Source: Fimenecus sp045613685
GTDB taxonomy: Bacteria > Bacillota > Clostridia > Oscillospirales > Acutalibacteraceae
NCBI GenBank assembly: GCA_045613685.1
Contig: JAZLBL010000009.1
Location: 1-64,000 of the forward strand
Length of the DNA stretch: 64,000 nt
Reading direction: 5' to 3'
The notes under the pieces were generated by a model, which saw nothing but the letters and a program-made list of their open reading frames with translations, had not been told where the DNA came from and did not search any database. Made by a program: the position numbers and the translations under genes. The number at the start of each line of letters is the position of its first letter. Within the stretch, counting starts at the first letter, position 1. Below, in pieces: positions 34,173 through 43,296 of the stretch.

Positions 34173-34517
34173 TTATATCAATCCAAAAGACACTGTTAAT
34201 GCTTTATTTATTTTATTCATATCGTTAGTTGACAAATTACCCATTCGTTCTTTAAGGCGTTGTTTATCTATGGTTCTGACCTGTTCAAGTAATACTACTG
34301 AATCTTTACTGAGTCCGCATTGGTTACCATTCACACTTATATGAGTTGGCAAACGTGATTTTTCTTGTTGGCTTGTAATTGCTGCCGCAATCACAGTTGG
34401 GCTATATTTGTTGCCAACATCATTCTGGACTATAAGTACAGGTCTTACTCCACCTTGCTCTGAACCCACAACAGGACTTAAATCAGCGTAATATATGTCC
34501 CCTCTTTTTACATTCAT
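34173..34517 (-). CDS. MazF/NdoA-type mRNA interferase toxin (solitary)
   Basis: The 114-residue PemK/MazF protein has VKRGDIYYADLSPVVGSEQGGVRPVLIVQND and ITSQQEKSRLPTHI, with the conserved Arg and Thr/Ser for RNA cleavage. In Firmicutes the chromosomal NdoA cuts U-rich sites and is paired with an upstream antitoxin NdoAI. Here only 95 bases separate it from the upstream lipoprotein gene, too few for an antitoxin. The start at 34517 follows AAGGAGTG; the frame extends 15 codons without a better site. Confidence 0.9.
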   Translation of the reverse strand: MNVKRGDIYYADLSPVVGSEQGGVRPVLIVQNDVGNKYSPTVIAAAITSQQEKSRLPTHISVNGNQCGLSKDSVVLLEQVRTIDKQRLKERMGNLSTNDMNKINKALTVSFGLI

Positions 34518-34612
34518 TTTCTGTATCACTCCTTTGTTTTTATTTTTACCTTTAAAATGCATAATTAAACATTTTAGATAAAATTTAGGGAGTAATACAT
34601 ATTATGAAATTC

Positions 34613-35134
34613 TTATTCAGTCTGTCCCACATACTGAAAATTTTCAAAAAGCAATACATCAGCACCATCAATAGTCAGTTTTATGAAATGCTTTGTTTCT
34701 TTATCTGCATATAACTTACACAGATGATTTTCAGCATTATAAGTATATACCAGTTGATTTGTGATATTATCAATTTGTGGTGTTGTGCCTTGCACATTGT
34801 TTATGCATGTTTCAAGGGCATTGCAAATCATATTAAATGGTAATTTATTACCTGTAAAATTTACTGACAGACCATTAAAATCAATTTGATATTCACCATT
34901 GCGACAAGTAATTTTTGTTCCGTTTATGGTTTTTGGTGCAACAAAATCAAAATAGAGTGCGTCAGACACCACATAACGAGCATTGCCACAAATCTCAATA
35001 TTATTAATTTGTGTTTTCACCACAGTATTAAAGCCACTGATATTCAGTGGCTCTTTTTCTAAATCCTTTGTTTTTAATGTCCCGCATCCACCAAGCAAAA
35101 GAATGCAAAATAAAATGCAAAGGACTTTTTTCAT
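34613..35134 (-). CDS. Small predicted lipoprotein between nnr and mazF
   Basis: The 173-residue protein has a lipoprotein signal MKKVLCILFCILLLGGC (Cys 17). The mature part is beta-rich with paired cysteines (NNIEICGNARYVVSDALYFDFV, ITCRNGEYQIDFNGLSVNFTGNKLPF) and resembles proteins coded next to NAD(P)HX repair genes in Clostridia. I do not know the family. It follows the nnr gene by 11 bases. Confidence 0.65.
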   Translation of the reverse strand: MKKVLCILFCILLLGGCGTLKTKDLEKEPLNISGFNTVVKTQINNIEICGNARYVVSDALYFDFVAPKTINGTKITCRNGEYQIDFNGLSVNFTGNKLPFNMICNALETCINNVQGTTPQIDNITNQLVYTYNAENHLCKLYADKETKHFIKLTIDGADVLLFENFQYVGQTE

Positions 35135-35145
35135 ATTATCTACCT

Positions 35146-36675
35146 TTATTCAAATTTTGAGAGTAATTCAGGCAACTCATTAAGCATTAAGGTTGGGGTG
35201 TTACCCATCATTGAATATTTTTCGGTAACTTTATCACCGACCATTCCGTGAATTTTAACACCTGCCATAGCACTCTTGAATGGGTCAACACCTTGTGCGA
35301 CAAAAGATGCGATTATTCCACCGAGCACATCACCTGAGCCACCTGTTGACATTCCTGGATTGCCTGTATTATTAACATAGATATCTTCATACTCACTGCT
35401 ACCCACAAGAGTTGATGCGCCTTTAAGCACGAGAATTGATTTGTGTGCTCTTGTAAAGCTTTTTACAACTGCACCACGATTTTCCTGAATGTTATCCACA
35501 CTCACCCCTGCGATTCTTGACATCTCTTTTGGATGCGGTGTGAGTATGACAGTCGATTTTGCGCTATCTATTATATCTATATTATCTTTCAAACAATTTA
35601 TGCCATCGGCATCTAAAATTACAGGCACTTCTGAATTTTTAATCACAAATTCTGTAACGGTTTTTGTATCTTCGTCATTGCCCATTCCACAACCTATAAG
35701 TACACAAGAGCATTTTTGCAGCTCTTTCTCTATACGTTTGATTGCATTTTGTGAAATTCTGCCCATTTTATTGCTCTCGAGCGGAATTAAAATCTGCTCA
35801 TAGGTTTTCGGTGCAATTGCACTATAAGCTATTGCAGGAAACGCAACCTTGACAAGTCCTGCGCCACTATTCACTGCACCTTGTGATGCAAAATACACGG
35901 CATTTGGCATTTCATAACTACCACCGATTACAAGCACTGTGCCAAATATACCTTTATGGCTTTCTGTGTCGCGTTTAGGGAAAAACCCTTTGATTTCGTC
36001 TGCACTCATTGTGAAAAGAGTTGCATTGACATCTGCAAAGCATTTTTCAGGGATACCGATAGGTGCAACCACAACTCTGCCACAACTTTCAATAGATGGT
36101 TTTAACACGTGAACAGGCTTAAGTACTAACACTGCAATTGTCATATCTGCTTTTACATGTGAAGATGTGAGTTTACCACTATCGCCCTCTAATCCACTTG
36201 GCACATCAATGCTCACAACAGTTGCAGATGCAGAGTTAATTTTTTCAAAGAGTCCTGCAATCTTTTCGTTAGGCTCACCTTTGAATCCAACACCAAAAAT
36301 ACAGTCCACTATAATCTGGGCATTTTCAAAATACCTATCAGTTGTTTCGTCATAGTGGACAATGGTAATCCCCATTGCTCTGATTCGCGAAAGCATTTCA
36401 GATGATTCTTCGTCCGTGGGGAGTCCCATAGCCATCATTACAGTTGGGGTGTAACCATATTCAGAAAGTTTTCGAGCAATTACAAATCCGTCACCACCAT
36501 TTTTGCCTTTGCCACACACAACAAGCACATTTCTCTTGTTTGTGTTTTCAAAGGTCTGGCGGATAATTCTCGCACAATAAGACCCTGCATTCTCCATAAG
36601 TTGAAGATATGAAATCCCGCTTTCATTTGCAAGGCGCTCAACTTTTCTTGTATTTTCAACTGTAAGAACTCTCAT
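35146..36675 (-). CDS. nnr: Bifunctional NAD(P)H-hydrate epimerase / ADP-dependent dehydratase
   Basis: The 509-residue fusion repairs damaged NADHX and NADPHX. The N-terminal YjeF domain (1-210) has LMENAG and VVCGKGKNGGDGFVIARKL. The C-terminal ribokinase-like dehydratase (about 225-505) has GTVLVIGGSYEMPNAVYFAS, ILTPHPKEMSRI and NPGMSTGGSGDVLGGIIAS. The start is ATG 36675 with GGAGTG; the frame is open 13 codons further. First gene of a transcript that includes the lipoprotein and mazF. Confidence 0.95.
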   Translation of the reverse strand: MRVLTVENTRKVERLANESGISYLQLMENAGSYCARIIRQTFENTNKRNVLVVCGKGKNGGDGFVIARKLSEYGYTPTVMMAMGLPTDEESSEMLSRIRAMGITIVHYDETTDRYFENAQIIVDCIFGVGFKGEPNEKIAGLFEKINSASATVVSIDVPSGLEGDSGKLTSSHVKADMTIAVLVLKPVHVLKPSIESCGRVVVAPIGIPEKCFADVNATLFTMSADEIKGFFPKRDTESHKGIFGTVLVIGGSYEMPNAVYFASQGAVNSGAGLVKVAFPAIAYSAIAPKTYEQILIPLESNKMGRISQNAIKRIEKELQKCSCVLIGCGMGNDEDTKTVTEFVIKNSEVPVILDADGINCLKDNIDIIDSAKSTVILTPHPKEMSRIAGVSVDNIQENRGAVVKSFTRAHKSILVLKGASTLVGSSEYEDIYVNNTGNPGMSTGGSGDVLGGIIASFVAQGVDPFKSAMAGVKIHGMVGDKVTEKYSMMGNTPTLMLNELPELLSKFE

Positions 36676-36713
36676 TAAATTCACTCCACATATATTATGA
36701 GATAATGATAACA

Positions 36714-36743
36714 TAAAAAAGGAGAGTTTTTCAACTCTCCTTT
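36714..36743 (-). terminator. Terminator of the DUF348-G5-3D gene
   Basis: GGAGAGTT / AACTCTCC stem (36721-36740), minus-strand TTTTTTT. Confidence 0.92.
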
Positions 36744-36758
36744 AATGTTTTTATTCAA

Positions 36759-38012
36759 TTAGAGAATATAAATTGTTACGTTTCTTGCACCCCACTGACG
36801 GCACTGACTTGTGCTGTTCATATAAAGGTCAACTGTAAACTTGCCCTTCTTAACAAATCCACCTGTGTCTGCAGCTATACAATAACCATAAACAACACCA
36901 TCATCAGAAACAATCCACATTTCTGTTCCATATGGAATTTGTTTTGGGTTAACTGCAATTAATCCTGGTTTAACTGCTTTGCCAGTTGCTGTTTTTCCAC
37001 CTGGTTCACAATAAGCAGCAGCTTTACCCTTAATTGTGTATTTGTAACTTGTTGGGATATTGTTGGCACCGATTGAATATTTTGATGGTAATGTAATTTC
37101 TGAAATAGGATTACCATTCTTTTCAATCTTGCTGTTTCCTGAGCTCTTAACAAGAGTACCAACTGTTGTAACCTGTGCAACAGGATTCTTTGTAATTGTT
37201 TCACTTACAAATGATGTTTCTGCAACTTCACCGTTAACAATCTTATCTTTATAGACAACTGTTTTAGTTCCGTTTACACCCTTTGTTGTAATTTTTGATG
37301 TACCCTTTGTCATGGATGCAGATTTAACTGTTTTCTTTGAGAATGGAACTTTTTCTGTTGCTTCTCTTGTTACATATTCCACTCTGAGAACATCAATAGT
37401 AAGATTGTGGGAAAGTTCTGTTTCTTTTGTTGGAACAACTTCGTCATCACTATCAAGAATGACGCCCTGTTCTGCGAGTAATTCACCAACAGTTTTAGCA
37501 GTTGATTTCACTTGTCTTGTTTCGCCGTCAACATTAATTGTAAGGTCATAATAGTTTAAAATCATAACCTCCATATTGTTCGTCACAACAGCTTTTACAT
37601 TGGCACTTGAAACAAGTTTGTCTGAAAGTACAACACCTTGACTCTCGATGAGTTCTGCAACAGTTCCTGCAAAAACAGTATCCACAATATTTCCGTCTGC
37701 ATGAATAAATCTTACATTACTTGCACGACAGATAACAATTTCGCTTTCTGCACCTGCTGTAAAATTATCAAGTAAGAGTTTATCTTGCTCTGACAATTCA
37801 ATTTTTGCTTCTTCCACAACAGCATAAGCATCTTTTAAAGTTGTTTCTACTCTTGTGATTTGTGAGCCTTCATAGATATCAACTATATAAGTCTCACCGC
37901 TGGCTGCGAAAACTGTACCTGCACAAAGAATGACTAACGCCATTATAAGTGCCATCACTCGCAATGTTACGCGAGTTGCTTTCGCACGCTCAATGATATT
38001 TTTTATCATCAT
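36759..38012 (-). CDS. Secreted DUF348-G5-3D cell-wall protein (YabE/Rpf-like)
   Basis: The 417-residue protein has a signal peptide (1-37, ALIMALVILCAGTVFAA), two ubiquitin-like DUF348 domains (about 40-95 and 95-205), a G5 domain (about 208-288, EYVTREATEKVPFSKKTVKSASMTKG...GVNGTKTVVYKDKIVNGEVAET) and a C-terminal 3D domain (about 340-417) with the three Asp of the name (VAADTGG, FTVDLYM). This layout matches YabE-type stationary-phase or resuscitation proteins that act on peptidoglycan. ATG 38012 or the next codon, ATG 38009, both fit GGAGCAG. Confidence 0.9.
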   Translation of the reverse strand: MMIKNIIERAKATRVTLRVMALIMALVILCAGTVFAASGETYIVDIYEGSQITRVETTLKDAYAVVEEAKIELSEQDKLLLDNFTAGAESEIVICRASNVRFIHADGNIVDTVFAGTVAELIESQGVVLSDKLVSSANVKAVVTNNMEVMILNYYDLTINVDGETRQVKSTAKTVGELLAEQGVILDSDDEVVPTKETELSHNLTIDVLRVEYVTREATEKVPFSKKTVKSASMTKGTSKITTKGVNGTKTVVYKDKIVNGEVAETSFVSETITKNPVAQVTTVGTLVKSSGNSKIEKNGNPISEITLPSKYSIGANNIPTSYKYTIKGKAAAYCEPGGKTATGKAVKPGLIAVNPKQIPYGTEMWIVSDDGVVYGYCIAADTGGFVKKGKFTVDLYMNSTSQCRQWGARNVTIYIL

Positions 38013-38128
38013 TCTGCTCCTTTAATAAGCTGTGTCAACCTTTGCCTTCTGCAAAGTGTTCACCCAAAACATAACTTTGAAAAGTACATTTAAGGCTCAC
38101 TTAACGCACAACCGTTATTCTCGCTTTG

Positions 38129-38168
38129 TGACTTTTGACATTATATTCATCTCGTGTCAAAAAGTCAA
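38129..38168 (-). promoter_or_regulatory. Promoter and palindrome of the 3D-domain gene
   Basis: TTGACT (38163-38168) and TATAAT (38140-38145), minus strand, spacer 17. TGACTTTTGACA (38129-38140) and TGTCAAAAAGTCA (38155-38167) form an inverted repeat flanking the spacer, a possible operator. The leader is about 115 bases and does not match the ydaO c-di-AMP riboswitch consensus. Confidence 0.7.
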
Positions 38169-38174
38169 ATTTTT

Positions 38175-38465
38175 TTCAAAATGTTTTTTGTACAATTTGT
38201 CCAAAAACGCAAGTCAATTTTTGACTGAATATCCCAAGCAACCCCCATTTTCCACAATATATAGTGTTTTCCACCCTCCTATGCATGTGAATTTTTGTGA
38301 GATTTTTAAAAAACGAGCAAATTATTACAAAATAGTTACAAAATTTTAAGATTTGCAACCTTTTAAAGCACATATCTTGTCCTTATTTTATGAGATTTTT
38401 TTGCCAATTATACTTGCTTTTTACTATACTATTATATATATGGTATCTTTAATAGTTTTTTACAT
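38175..38465. other. AT-rich intergenic region without recognised features
   Basis: Between the 3D-gene promoter and the terminator of the polysaccharide operon I see no gene with a ribosome binding site, no tRNA and no known riboswitch motif. A short AGTCAATTTTTGACT inverted repeat (about 38211-38225) repeats the TGACT theme of the neighbouring promoter. Confidence 0.5.
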
Positions 38466-38496
38466 AAAAAAAGACAGAAATCGCTTTCTGTCTTTT
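38466..38496 (-). terminator. Terminator of the polysaccharide operon
   Basis: AAGACAGAAA / TTTCTGTCTT stem, minus-strand run of seven T, about 70 bases past the flippase stop. Confidence 0.9.
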
Positions 38497-38563
38497 ATCA
38501 ATTGTTTAATTTATACAAAAATTAATTATATAATTATAATATAGGGTATTATGCCTACCTATA

Positions 38564-40063
38564 TCAACCATCTGCTTTACAACTATTAACAATTTTAAAG
38601 TTTTTAAACAATCGTTTAACATTAATCAACAACAATGTCCCCACGAAGAAAGCGTATACTACGAAAATGACAATAGTATAATGAATATTATTAGCTACCA
38701 TCAAATTGCGCAACACCATTGCAAGTAGTGAACATATTGCCAACTGAATCACAAAGCTCAACAAATATTTAACGTCAAACATTCTTATAATATTGGTTTT
38801 CAATTCTTTTGCGCCCAAGGAAAGTAGTATAATTCCCTGACCTATCGTTACAATTAAAGTAGATAAAGCAGGTCCTACTTCCTTCATAGCAAAGAAAAGA
38901 AGAATATTTAATATCATATTAACAACAAATGTTCCGACAGATGCAAGCATTATTGTTTTAGTTTTCCCTGCTGCACTTAATATGAGTGTAATGTTCAAAA
39001 CACTCATAATATCAACAAATATATATATTATAAAAACGATAATGCTAAAACTTTGAGTCGTATATTTTTCTGTATATAAAAATCTCATTAATTCAGGTGC
39101 AACACAGATTGCTCCCATAGCTAAAATAGTTGTTGAAATATAGGATAGTTCTAAAAAAGATTTATACAATATCTGACACTGTTCATACTTCTTTTTTGAT
39201 ATATATCTAGTTATATATGGCATAAGAACCGTAACAAAGGATGACATTATAATATCAAAAGGAAGTAGTTTTGAAGCGTTTGTGTAAACAGCTAAAGTCT
39301 CAGTATCAGTAAAATAGGAAATTACAAACTTGTTTGCATCTCTATTAAGAGATTTTATAACCGCAAACATAGCCATTGGAATACAATAAGTTAATATTTC
39401 TCTTACCAGCGTTTTATTAAACTTAAGGAGATTAATTTTACAATTATTTTTATTCAATACAATTATAAAATATGCAATCTGTAAGCCATCAGTTATCAAC
39501 TGACACAAAAAGACAATAGCAATATTATTGAACACATAACAAGATAAGGTAACTGCTGCCAATTTCAGGATAGATACAACAAAATTTCTAACTGCAATTT
39601 GTTTTGCTTTTCCTATTGCAATAAACATAACCTGTAATAATTGAATAGTGTTGTGTATAACAGGCAATATTGCTGCAAATATAATCAAAGGTTTAATGCT
39701 GTCATTACCAAAATATTTTGATATTGGTGTTGTGCACAAAAGCAGTGTCAAGGAAACTGCAGCACTTACAATATACTGTAATCCAAATATTGTGGAAACA
39801 TAAGCATCTCGTTTTTGCTCAATGCTCTCCCTACAGAAGAAGAAATTAATTCCATCCATCATTCCAAGTGTTGTCATACTACTGATGGTGGTAATCAATA
39901 ACACAACCTGAGAGTATGTACCGTATTCTTGTAATGAGAAATGTCCTGACAATACTCGAGTAATCAAAAGGCCTAAGACAAGAGTAATCACACGAACAAA
40001 TATCAAAAAGAAAGAGGCACCTGAAGCACCACTAAAGATAGATTTAAAACTAATCTTCTTCAA
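38564..40063 (-). CDS. Wzx-type polysaccharide flippase
   Basis: The 499-residue polysaccharide transporter of the MOP superfamily has about 14 membrane helices and the N-terminal pattern ITRVLSGHFSLQEYGTYSQVVLLITTISSMTTLGMMDGINFFF. It would flip the undecaprenyl-linked repeat unit. The start is a TTG at 40063 inside the preceding acyltransferase gene (14-base overlap), with GTGGTG upstream. Last gene of the ten-gene operon. Confidence 0.88.
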   Translation of the reverse strand: MKKISFKSIFSGASGASFFLIFVRVITLVLGLLITRVLSGHFSLQEYGTYSQVVLLITTISSMTTLGMMDGINFFFCRESIEQKRDAYVSTIFGLQYIVSAAVSLTLLLCTTPISKYFGNDSIKPLIIFAAILPVIHNTIQLLQVMFIAIGKAKQIAVRNFVVSILKLAAVTLSCYVFNNIAIVFLCQLITDGLQIAYFIIVLNKNNCKINLLKFNKTLVREILTYCIPMAMFAVIKSLNRDANKFVISYFTDTETLAVYTNASKLLPFDIIMSSFVTVLMPYITRYISKKKYEQCQILYKSFLELSYISTTILAMGAICVAPELMRFLYTEKYTTQSFSIIVFIIYIFVDIMSVLNITLILSAAGKTKTIMLASVGTFVVNMILNILLFFAMKEVGPALSTLIVTIGQGIILLSLGAKELKTNIIRMFDVKYLLSFVIQLAICSLLAMVLRNLMVANNIHYTIVIFVVYAFFVGTLLLINVKRLFKNFKIVNSCKADG

Positions 40064-40622
40064 TTTGTTTCACCACTTTCGCAGGGTTGCCTGCAACAAT
40101 TGTATATGGAGGGACATCCTTTGTAACAACAGCTCTTGTTGCTACTATTGAACCTTTACCTATTGTAACGCCCTTAAGAATTGTAGAATACTGTCCAATC
40201 CATACATTATCCTCTATGACTATAGGTGCACTTACAGAATGATGCCAACCCCAATTATCATTTGAAAAACCATTCAAACTCATATTTTCTCTAGCTTTAG
40301 GAGATATTGGATGATTATTATTGTCATATATACGAACATCATTGGAAATTATAACGCATCTTCCAATCTTAATGCTTGTTTCAGATCCAACCACAGACCT
40401 CTGTCCTAAATAAAAATGGTCACCTGTTTCTATGTTTCCATTAGGTGAAACGCACATGTTTCCCATAACAAAAGAGTTATCGCCAATTATAATCTTGCGG
40501 GAATTTCTTGAAAAGTTTGTGCATTTTGCTGGTGCAGCAAACTTTGTGTTTTTTCCAACAATCGAGTTTTTTTCATAAGACTTCCTACTTATAAACGCTC
40601 TATATAGATTAAACAATTTCAT
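40050..40622 (-). CDS. Hexapeptide-repeat sugar O-acyltransferase
   Basis: The 190-residue protein is a left-handed beta-helix acetyltransferase like maltose/CapG-type enzymes: IIIGDNSFVMGNMCVSPNGNIETGDHFYLGQ, SAPIVIEDNVWIGQYSTILKGVTIGKGSIVATRAVVTKDVPPYTIVAGNPAKVVKQ. It likely acetylates a sugar of the repeat unit. I use ATG 40622 behind GGAGAG; a GTG eight codons upstream lacks a good site. Confidence 0.87.
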   Translation of the reverse strand: MKLFNLYRAFISRKSYEKNSIVGKNTKFAAPAKCTNFSRNSRKIIIGDNSFVMGNMCVSPNGNIETGDHFYLGQRSVVGSETSIKIGRCVIISNDVRIYDNNNHPISPKARENMSLNGFSNDNWGWHHSVSAPIVIEDNVWIGQYSTILKGVTIGKGSIVATRAVVTKDVPPYTIVAGNPAKVVKQIEED

Positions 40623-40651
40623 ATTTCTCTCCACATTTCTTTTCACTTCTT

Positions 40652-41980
40652 TTATCTGCTTATCTTATCTACATCAAAGACCTGGTGTTTTGAAATTTCA
40701 CGTGACAATAAAAGAATTATTGTTAAATAAAACCACAAGTTATCATATGTAAGCATATTTAAAGCAAACATTCGAACCATAAGTATAATAACTGGAATCC
40801 AATTGCCCTGCTTTAGTTCTATTTTGCCCACACCTATACGAAGAGTCAAAAGAAAAATAATTGCACCAAAAATCCCTAAGCAATACAGAAGTTCTATATA
40901 AGTATTATGAGTAGCCAAGCCAATCGATTCGGAAATCGATTTCAAGCCATTTCCAAAAAACAATATTTTAATATCACCAAATATTTCTTCGATATAGCCA
41001 ATCCATATAGTCGAACGACCTGTAGTTATACTTTCTAGCGTTCCCGAGCTATCTTGCATAAGTCTATATATATATGAGTTAATGTAATCTGCTGCAAAAT
41101 AATAAATAACTACCGCAGCAATTGTCGCAACAACAAGAAATTTTATAGTCTTTCTTACGCCTTGTTTAACAGATATTAACAACCAACAAATCATTAATAA
41201 TACCCAAGCAATCAGAAATGATTTGCTCACAGACATTAAGCCAAGTACCGATAATGCAATAAGGAAAGTTGTATGAACCCTTGTATTTTTATTATTGTAT
41301 AGAAGAACTACTATCGCAGACATTACAACGATTATGTCAAGTGTATAATAGTTAGGGTTACCATGCAAACCAGAAAATCTTGATGCAAATTCGGTAACTC
41401 TATTTTCTGCCATAGATTCTGCAATAAAGGAATCTATCACTGGCAACGATTCTCTAAACATTGCTAATATCGAAGAAAAAATAATACCAAAAGAATACAC
41501 GATAACAGTCGTATTTATATCTATATGAAGTTTTTCATTTCTTAAATAATAAAGTAGCAATATTCCAGATACCATTGTTACTATTGTCGCAACTGCGTTC
41601 AGTTCTGAAAATGCTAAACTATATAACGCTAGAATAGCTAAAGATGAAATCAATCCAACACTTACTTTATGTAGTTTAACTGTAAGTTTTAATATTACAA
41701 GGAAAAATAGAACTGTAAAAAAGCTCATGCCTTTTACATCCAATTTTAATATAGGCGCAAGAGGTAACAAAAAGAATAAAAATGACATACAATGCCCTGA
41801 ATTGCTGATAACAAACACAGCCAAGCTAACACAAACAAAGACATAAAAGAAGATTTCGTCGATACCTCGTGCCACAATTAACGCAAAAAACAATACACAA
41901 ATACATAAGACGTATTTGTAATTGTACTTACGTTTAGCGAGGATATTCTGTTCAATTGTATTTGCAACAGTTGTTCTCAT
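40652..41980 (-). CDS. Wzy/WaaL-type O-antigen polymerase-ligase
   Basis: The 442-residue polytopic protein has about 11-12 membrane helices and the PF04932-type motifs FSGLHGNPNYYTLDIIVVMS, TTGRSTIWIGYIEEI and LATHNTYIELLYCLGIFGAI. It probably polymerises the flipped repeat units outside the membrane. The start at 41980 follows GGGAGAA. Confidence 0.85.
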   Translation of the reverse strand: MRTTVANTIEQNILAKRKYNYKYVLCICVLFFALIVARGIDEIFFYVFVCVSLAVFVISNSGHCMSFLFFLLPLAPILKLDVKGMSFFTVLFFLVILKLTVKLHKVSVGLISSLAILALYSLAFSELNAVATIVTMVSGILLLYYLRNEKLHIDINTTVIVYSFGIIFSSILAMFRESLPVIDSFIAESMAENRVTEFASRFSGLHGNPNYYTLDIIVVMSAIVVLLYNNKNTRVHTTFLIALSVLGLMSVSKSFLIAWVLLMICWLLISVKQGVRKTIKFLVVATIAAVVIYYFAADYINSYIYRLMQDSSGTLESITTGRSTIWIGYIEEIFGDIKILFFGNGLKSISESIGLATHNTYIELLYCLGIFGAIIFLLTLRIGVGKIELKQGNWIPVIILMVRMFALNMLTYDNLWFYLTIILLLSREISKHQVFDVDKISR

Positions 41981-42075
41981 TAAAATTCTCCCTATATTAG
42001 TCATTCATTTTAGACAAACATTATATTAATTATTATATTTCTGCAAATGCTCTTTTGCGTGTATACAATCACCCA

Positions 42076-43254
42076 TCAAATGAGCTTTTCAAATATTATT
42101 TCAATTTTTTTCACAGCAACTTCTGGAGAATACTCAAGAGCACGTTGCTTTGAAAGTTCAGAATATTTTTTTATTAATTCTTCATTATTAGCCAAATATA
42201 CCATTGCATCAGCAAGTGAAGATATAGCATTTTGGCTATCTGCTTCGGTCATATTTGGAGCCATTATTCCATAGTCACATTCAACAAAGTTATCCGTAAC
42301 TGCTTCATAATTACAATCATTACGCAAAATCTCTGCCGGTCCTGAATAGCAATTAGATGCAATAATAGGCAATCCGAGACTCATTGCTTCGGCAACTACA
42401 TTTGGAAAGCCCTCACTTAGTGATGACAAAACAAAGATATCGGTATTCGCCATATATTTATATGGATTATTTTGAAATCCTGTAAAATACACCCTATCCT
42501 TAACACCTAATTTGTCAATAAGCTCTATATATTTTCCCTTGTATGCCCCGTCGCCAATCATAACAAGTCCTAAATCAGTAGCTTCTGAAACTTTTGCAAA
42601 AGATTCAAGCAGGAATTCAAATCCTTTTTCCTTACAAAAACGACCTACAGCAGAAACAACCTTACTATGTCTTTCAACAAATTCGAGGAATTCTTTTTCA
42701 GTTTCTTCGGTTGATTGACGAGCAATTTCATCATTATCTATTATATTATAAACAGTAAACACTTTATCTTGATGCTCAGGATGTTTTGAGAGATAATATT
42801 CCTTAATATATTGGGAATTACATATCATTGCATCAGCCTTTGAAAGTGCATTATAAAACTTTTCCGTATTTCGTTGCATTTTTCCGTAATCTCTTGCAGA
42901 AATTATTCTTTTAGTGTTCTTATATGAAACGAAACTAAGCATATTTTTTATGTTAATAAACTCATACAGAATGTCTATATTTTTTTGTTTAATAACTTTT
43001 TTAACTCTTGAATATCTAATAAAAGAATTAATAAATTTTCCAACCAAAGAACTCTTTGGTGATGCAGCTATATCTACCAAGTTGCCTCCGCAAGAGTACT
43101 TAATATCAGAACCATCAAAAAGCAAAAAATACAAATCGTAATCATTTTTCAACGCTCTTGATATATTCGCAGCACTCCGTTCGGTTCCACCAAGACACAA
43201 ACTCTCTTTTAGAATTCCAACAACCGGTTTCGTACTTTTTGTTGCATTATTCAT
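42076..43254 (-). CDS. Glycosyltransferase family 4
   Basis: The 392-residue GT-B enzyme has an N-terminal acceptor domain (GGTERSAANISRAL) and a C-terminal nucleotide-sugar domain with SAVGRFCKEKGFEFLLESFAKV, VYFTGFQNNPYKYM and the E-x7-E motif EGFPNVVAEAMSLGLPIIAS. It adds one sugar to the lipid-linked repeat unit at the inner face of the membrane. Sugar identity not predictable. Confidence 0.9.
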   Translation of the reverse strand: MNNATKSTKPVVGILKESLCLGGTERSAANISRALKNDYDLYFLLFDGSDIKYSCGGNLVDIAASPKSSLVGKFINSFIRYSRVKKVIKQKNIDILYEFINIKNMLSFVSYKNTKRIISARDYGKMQRNTEKFYNALSKADAMICNSQYIKEYYLSKHPEHQDKVFTVYNIIDNDEIARQSTEETEKEFLEFVERHSKVVSAVGRFCKEKGFEFLLESFAKVSEATDLGLVMIGDGAYKGKYIELIDKLGVKDRVYFTGFQNNPYKYMANTDIFVLSSLSEGFPNVVAEAMSLGLPIIASNCYSGPAEILRNDCNYEAVTDNFVECDYGIMAPNMTEADSQNAISSLADAMVYLANNEELIKKYSELSKQRALEYSPEVAVKKIEIIFEKLI

Positions 43255-43296
43255 TCACTATGCCCAACCTTTATCAAACACGCTTCGTTTTGTTGT

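Noticed and set aside
38013..38139. ydaO (c-di-AMP) riboswitch before the DUF348-G5-3D gene
   Set aside because: Expected for this gene type, but the leader is only about 115 bases and lacks the conserved purine-rich core.
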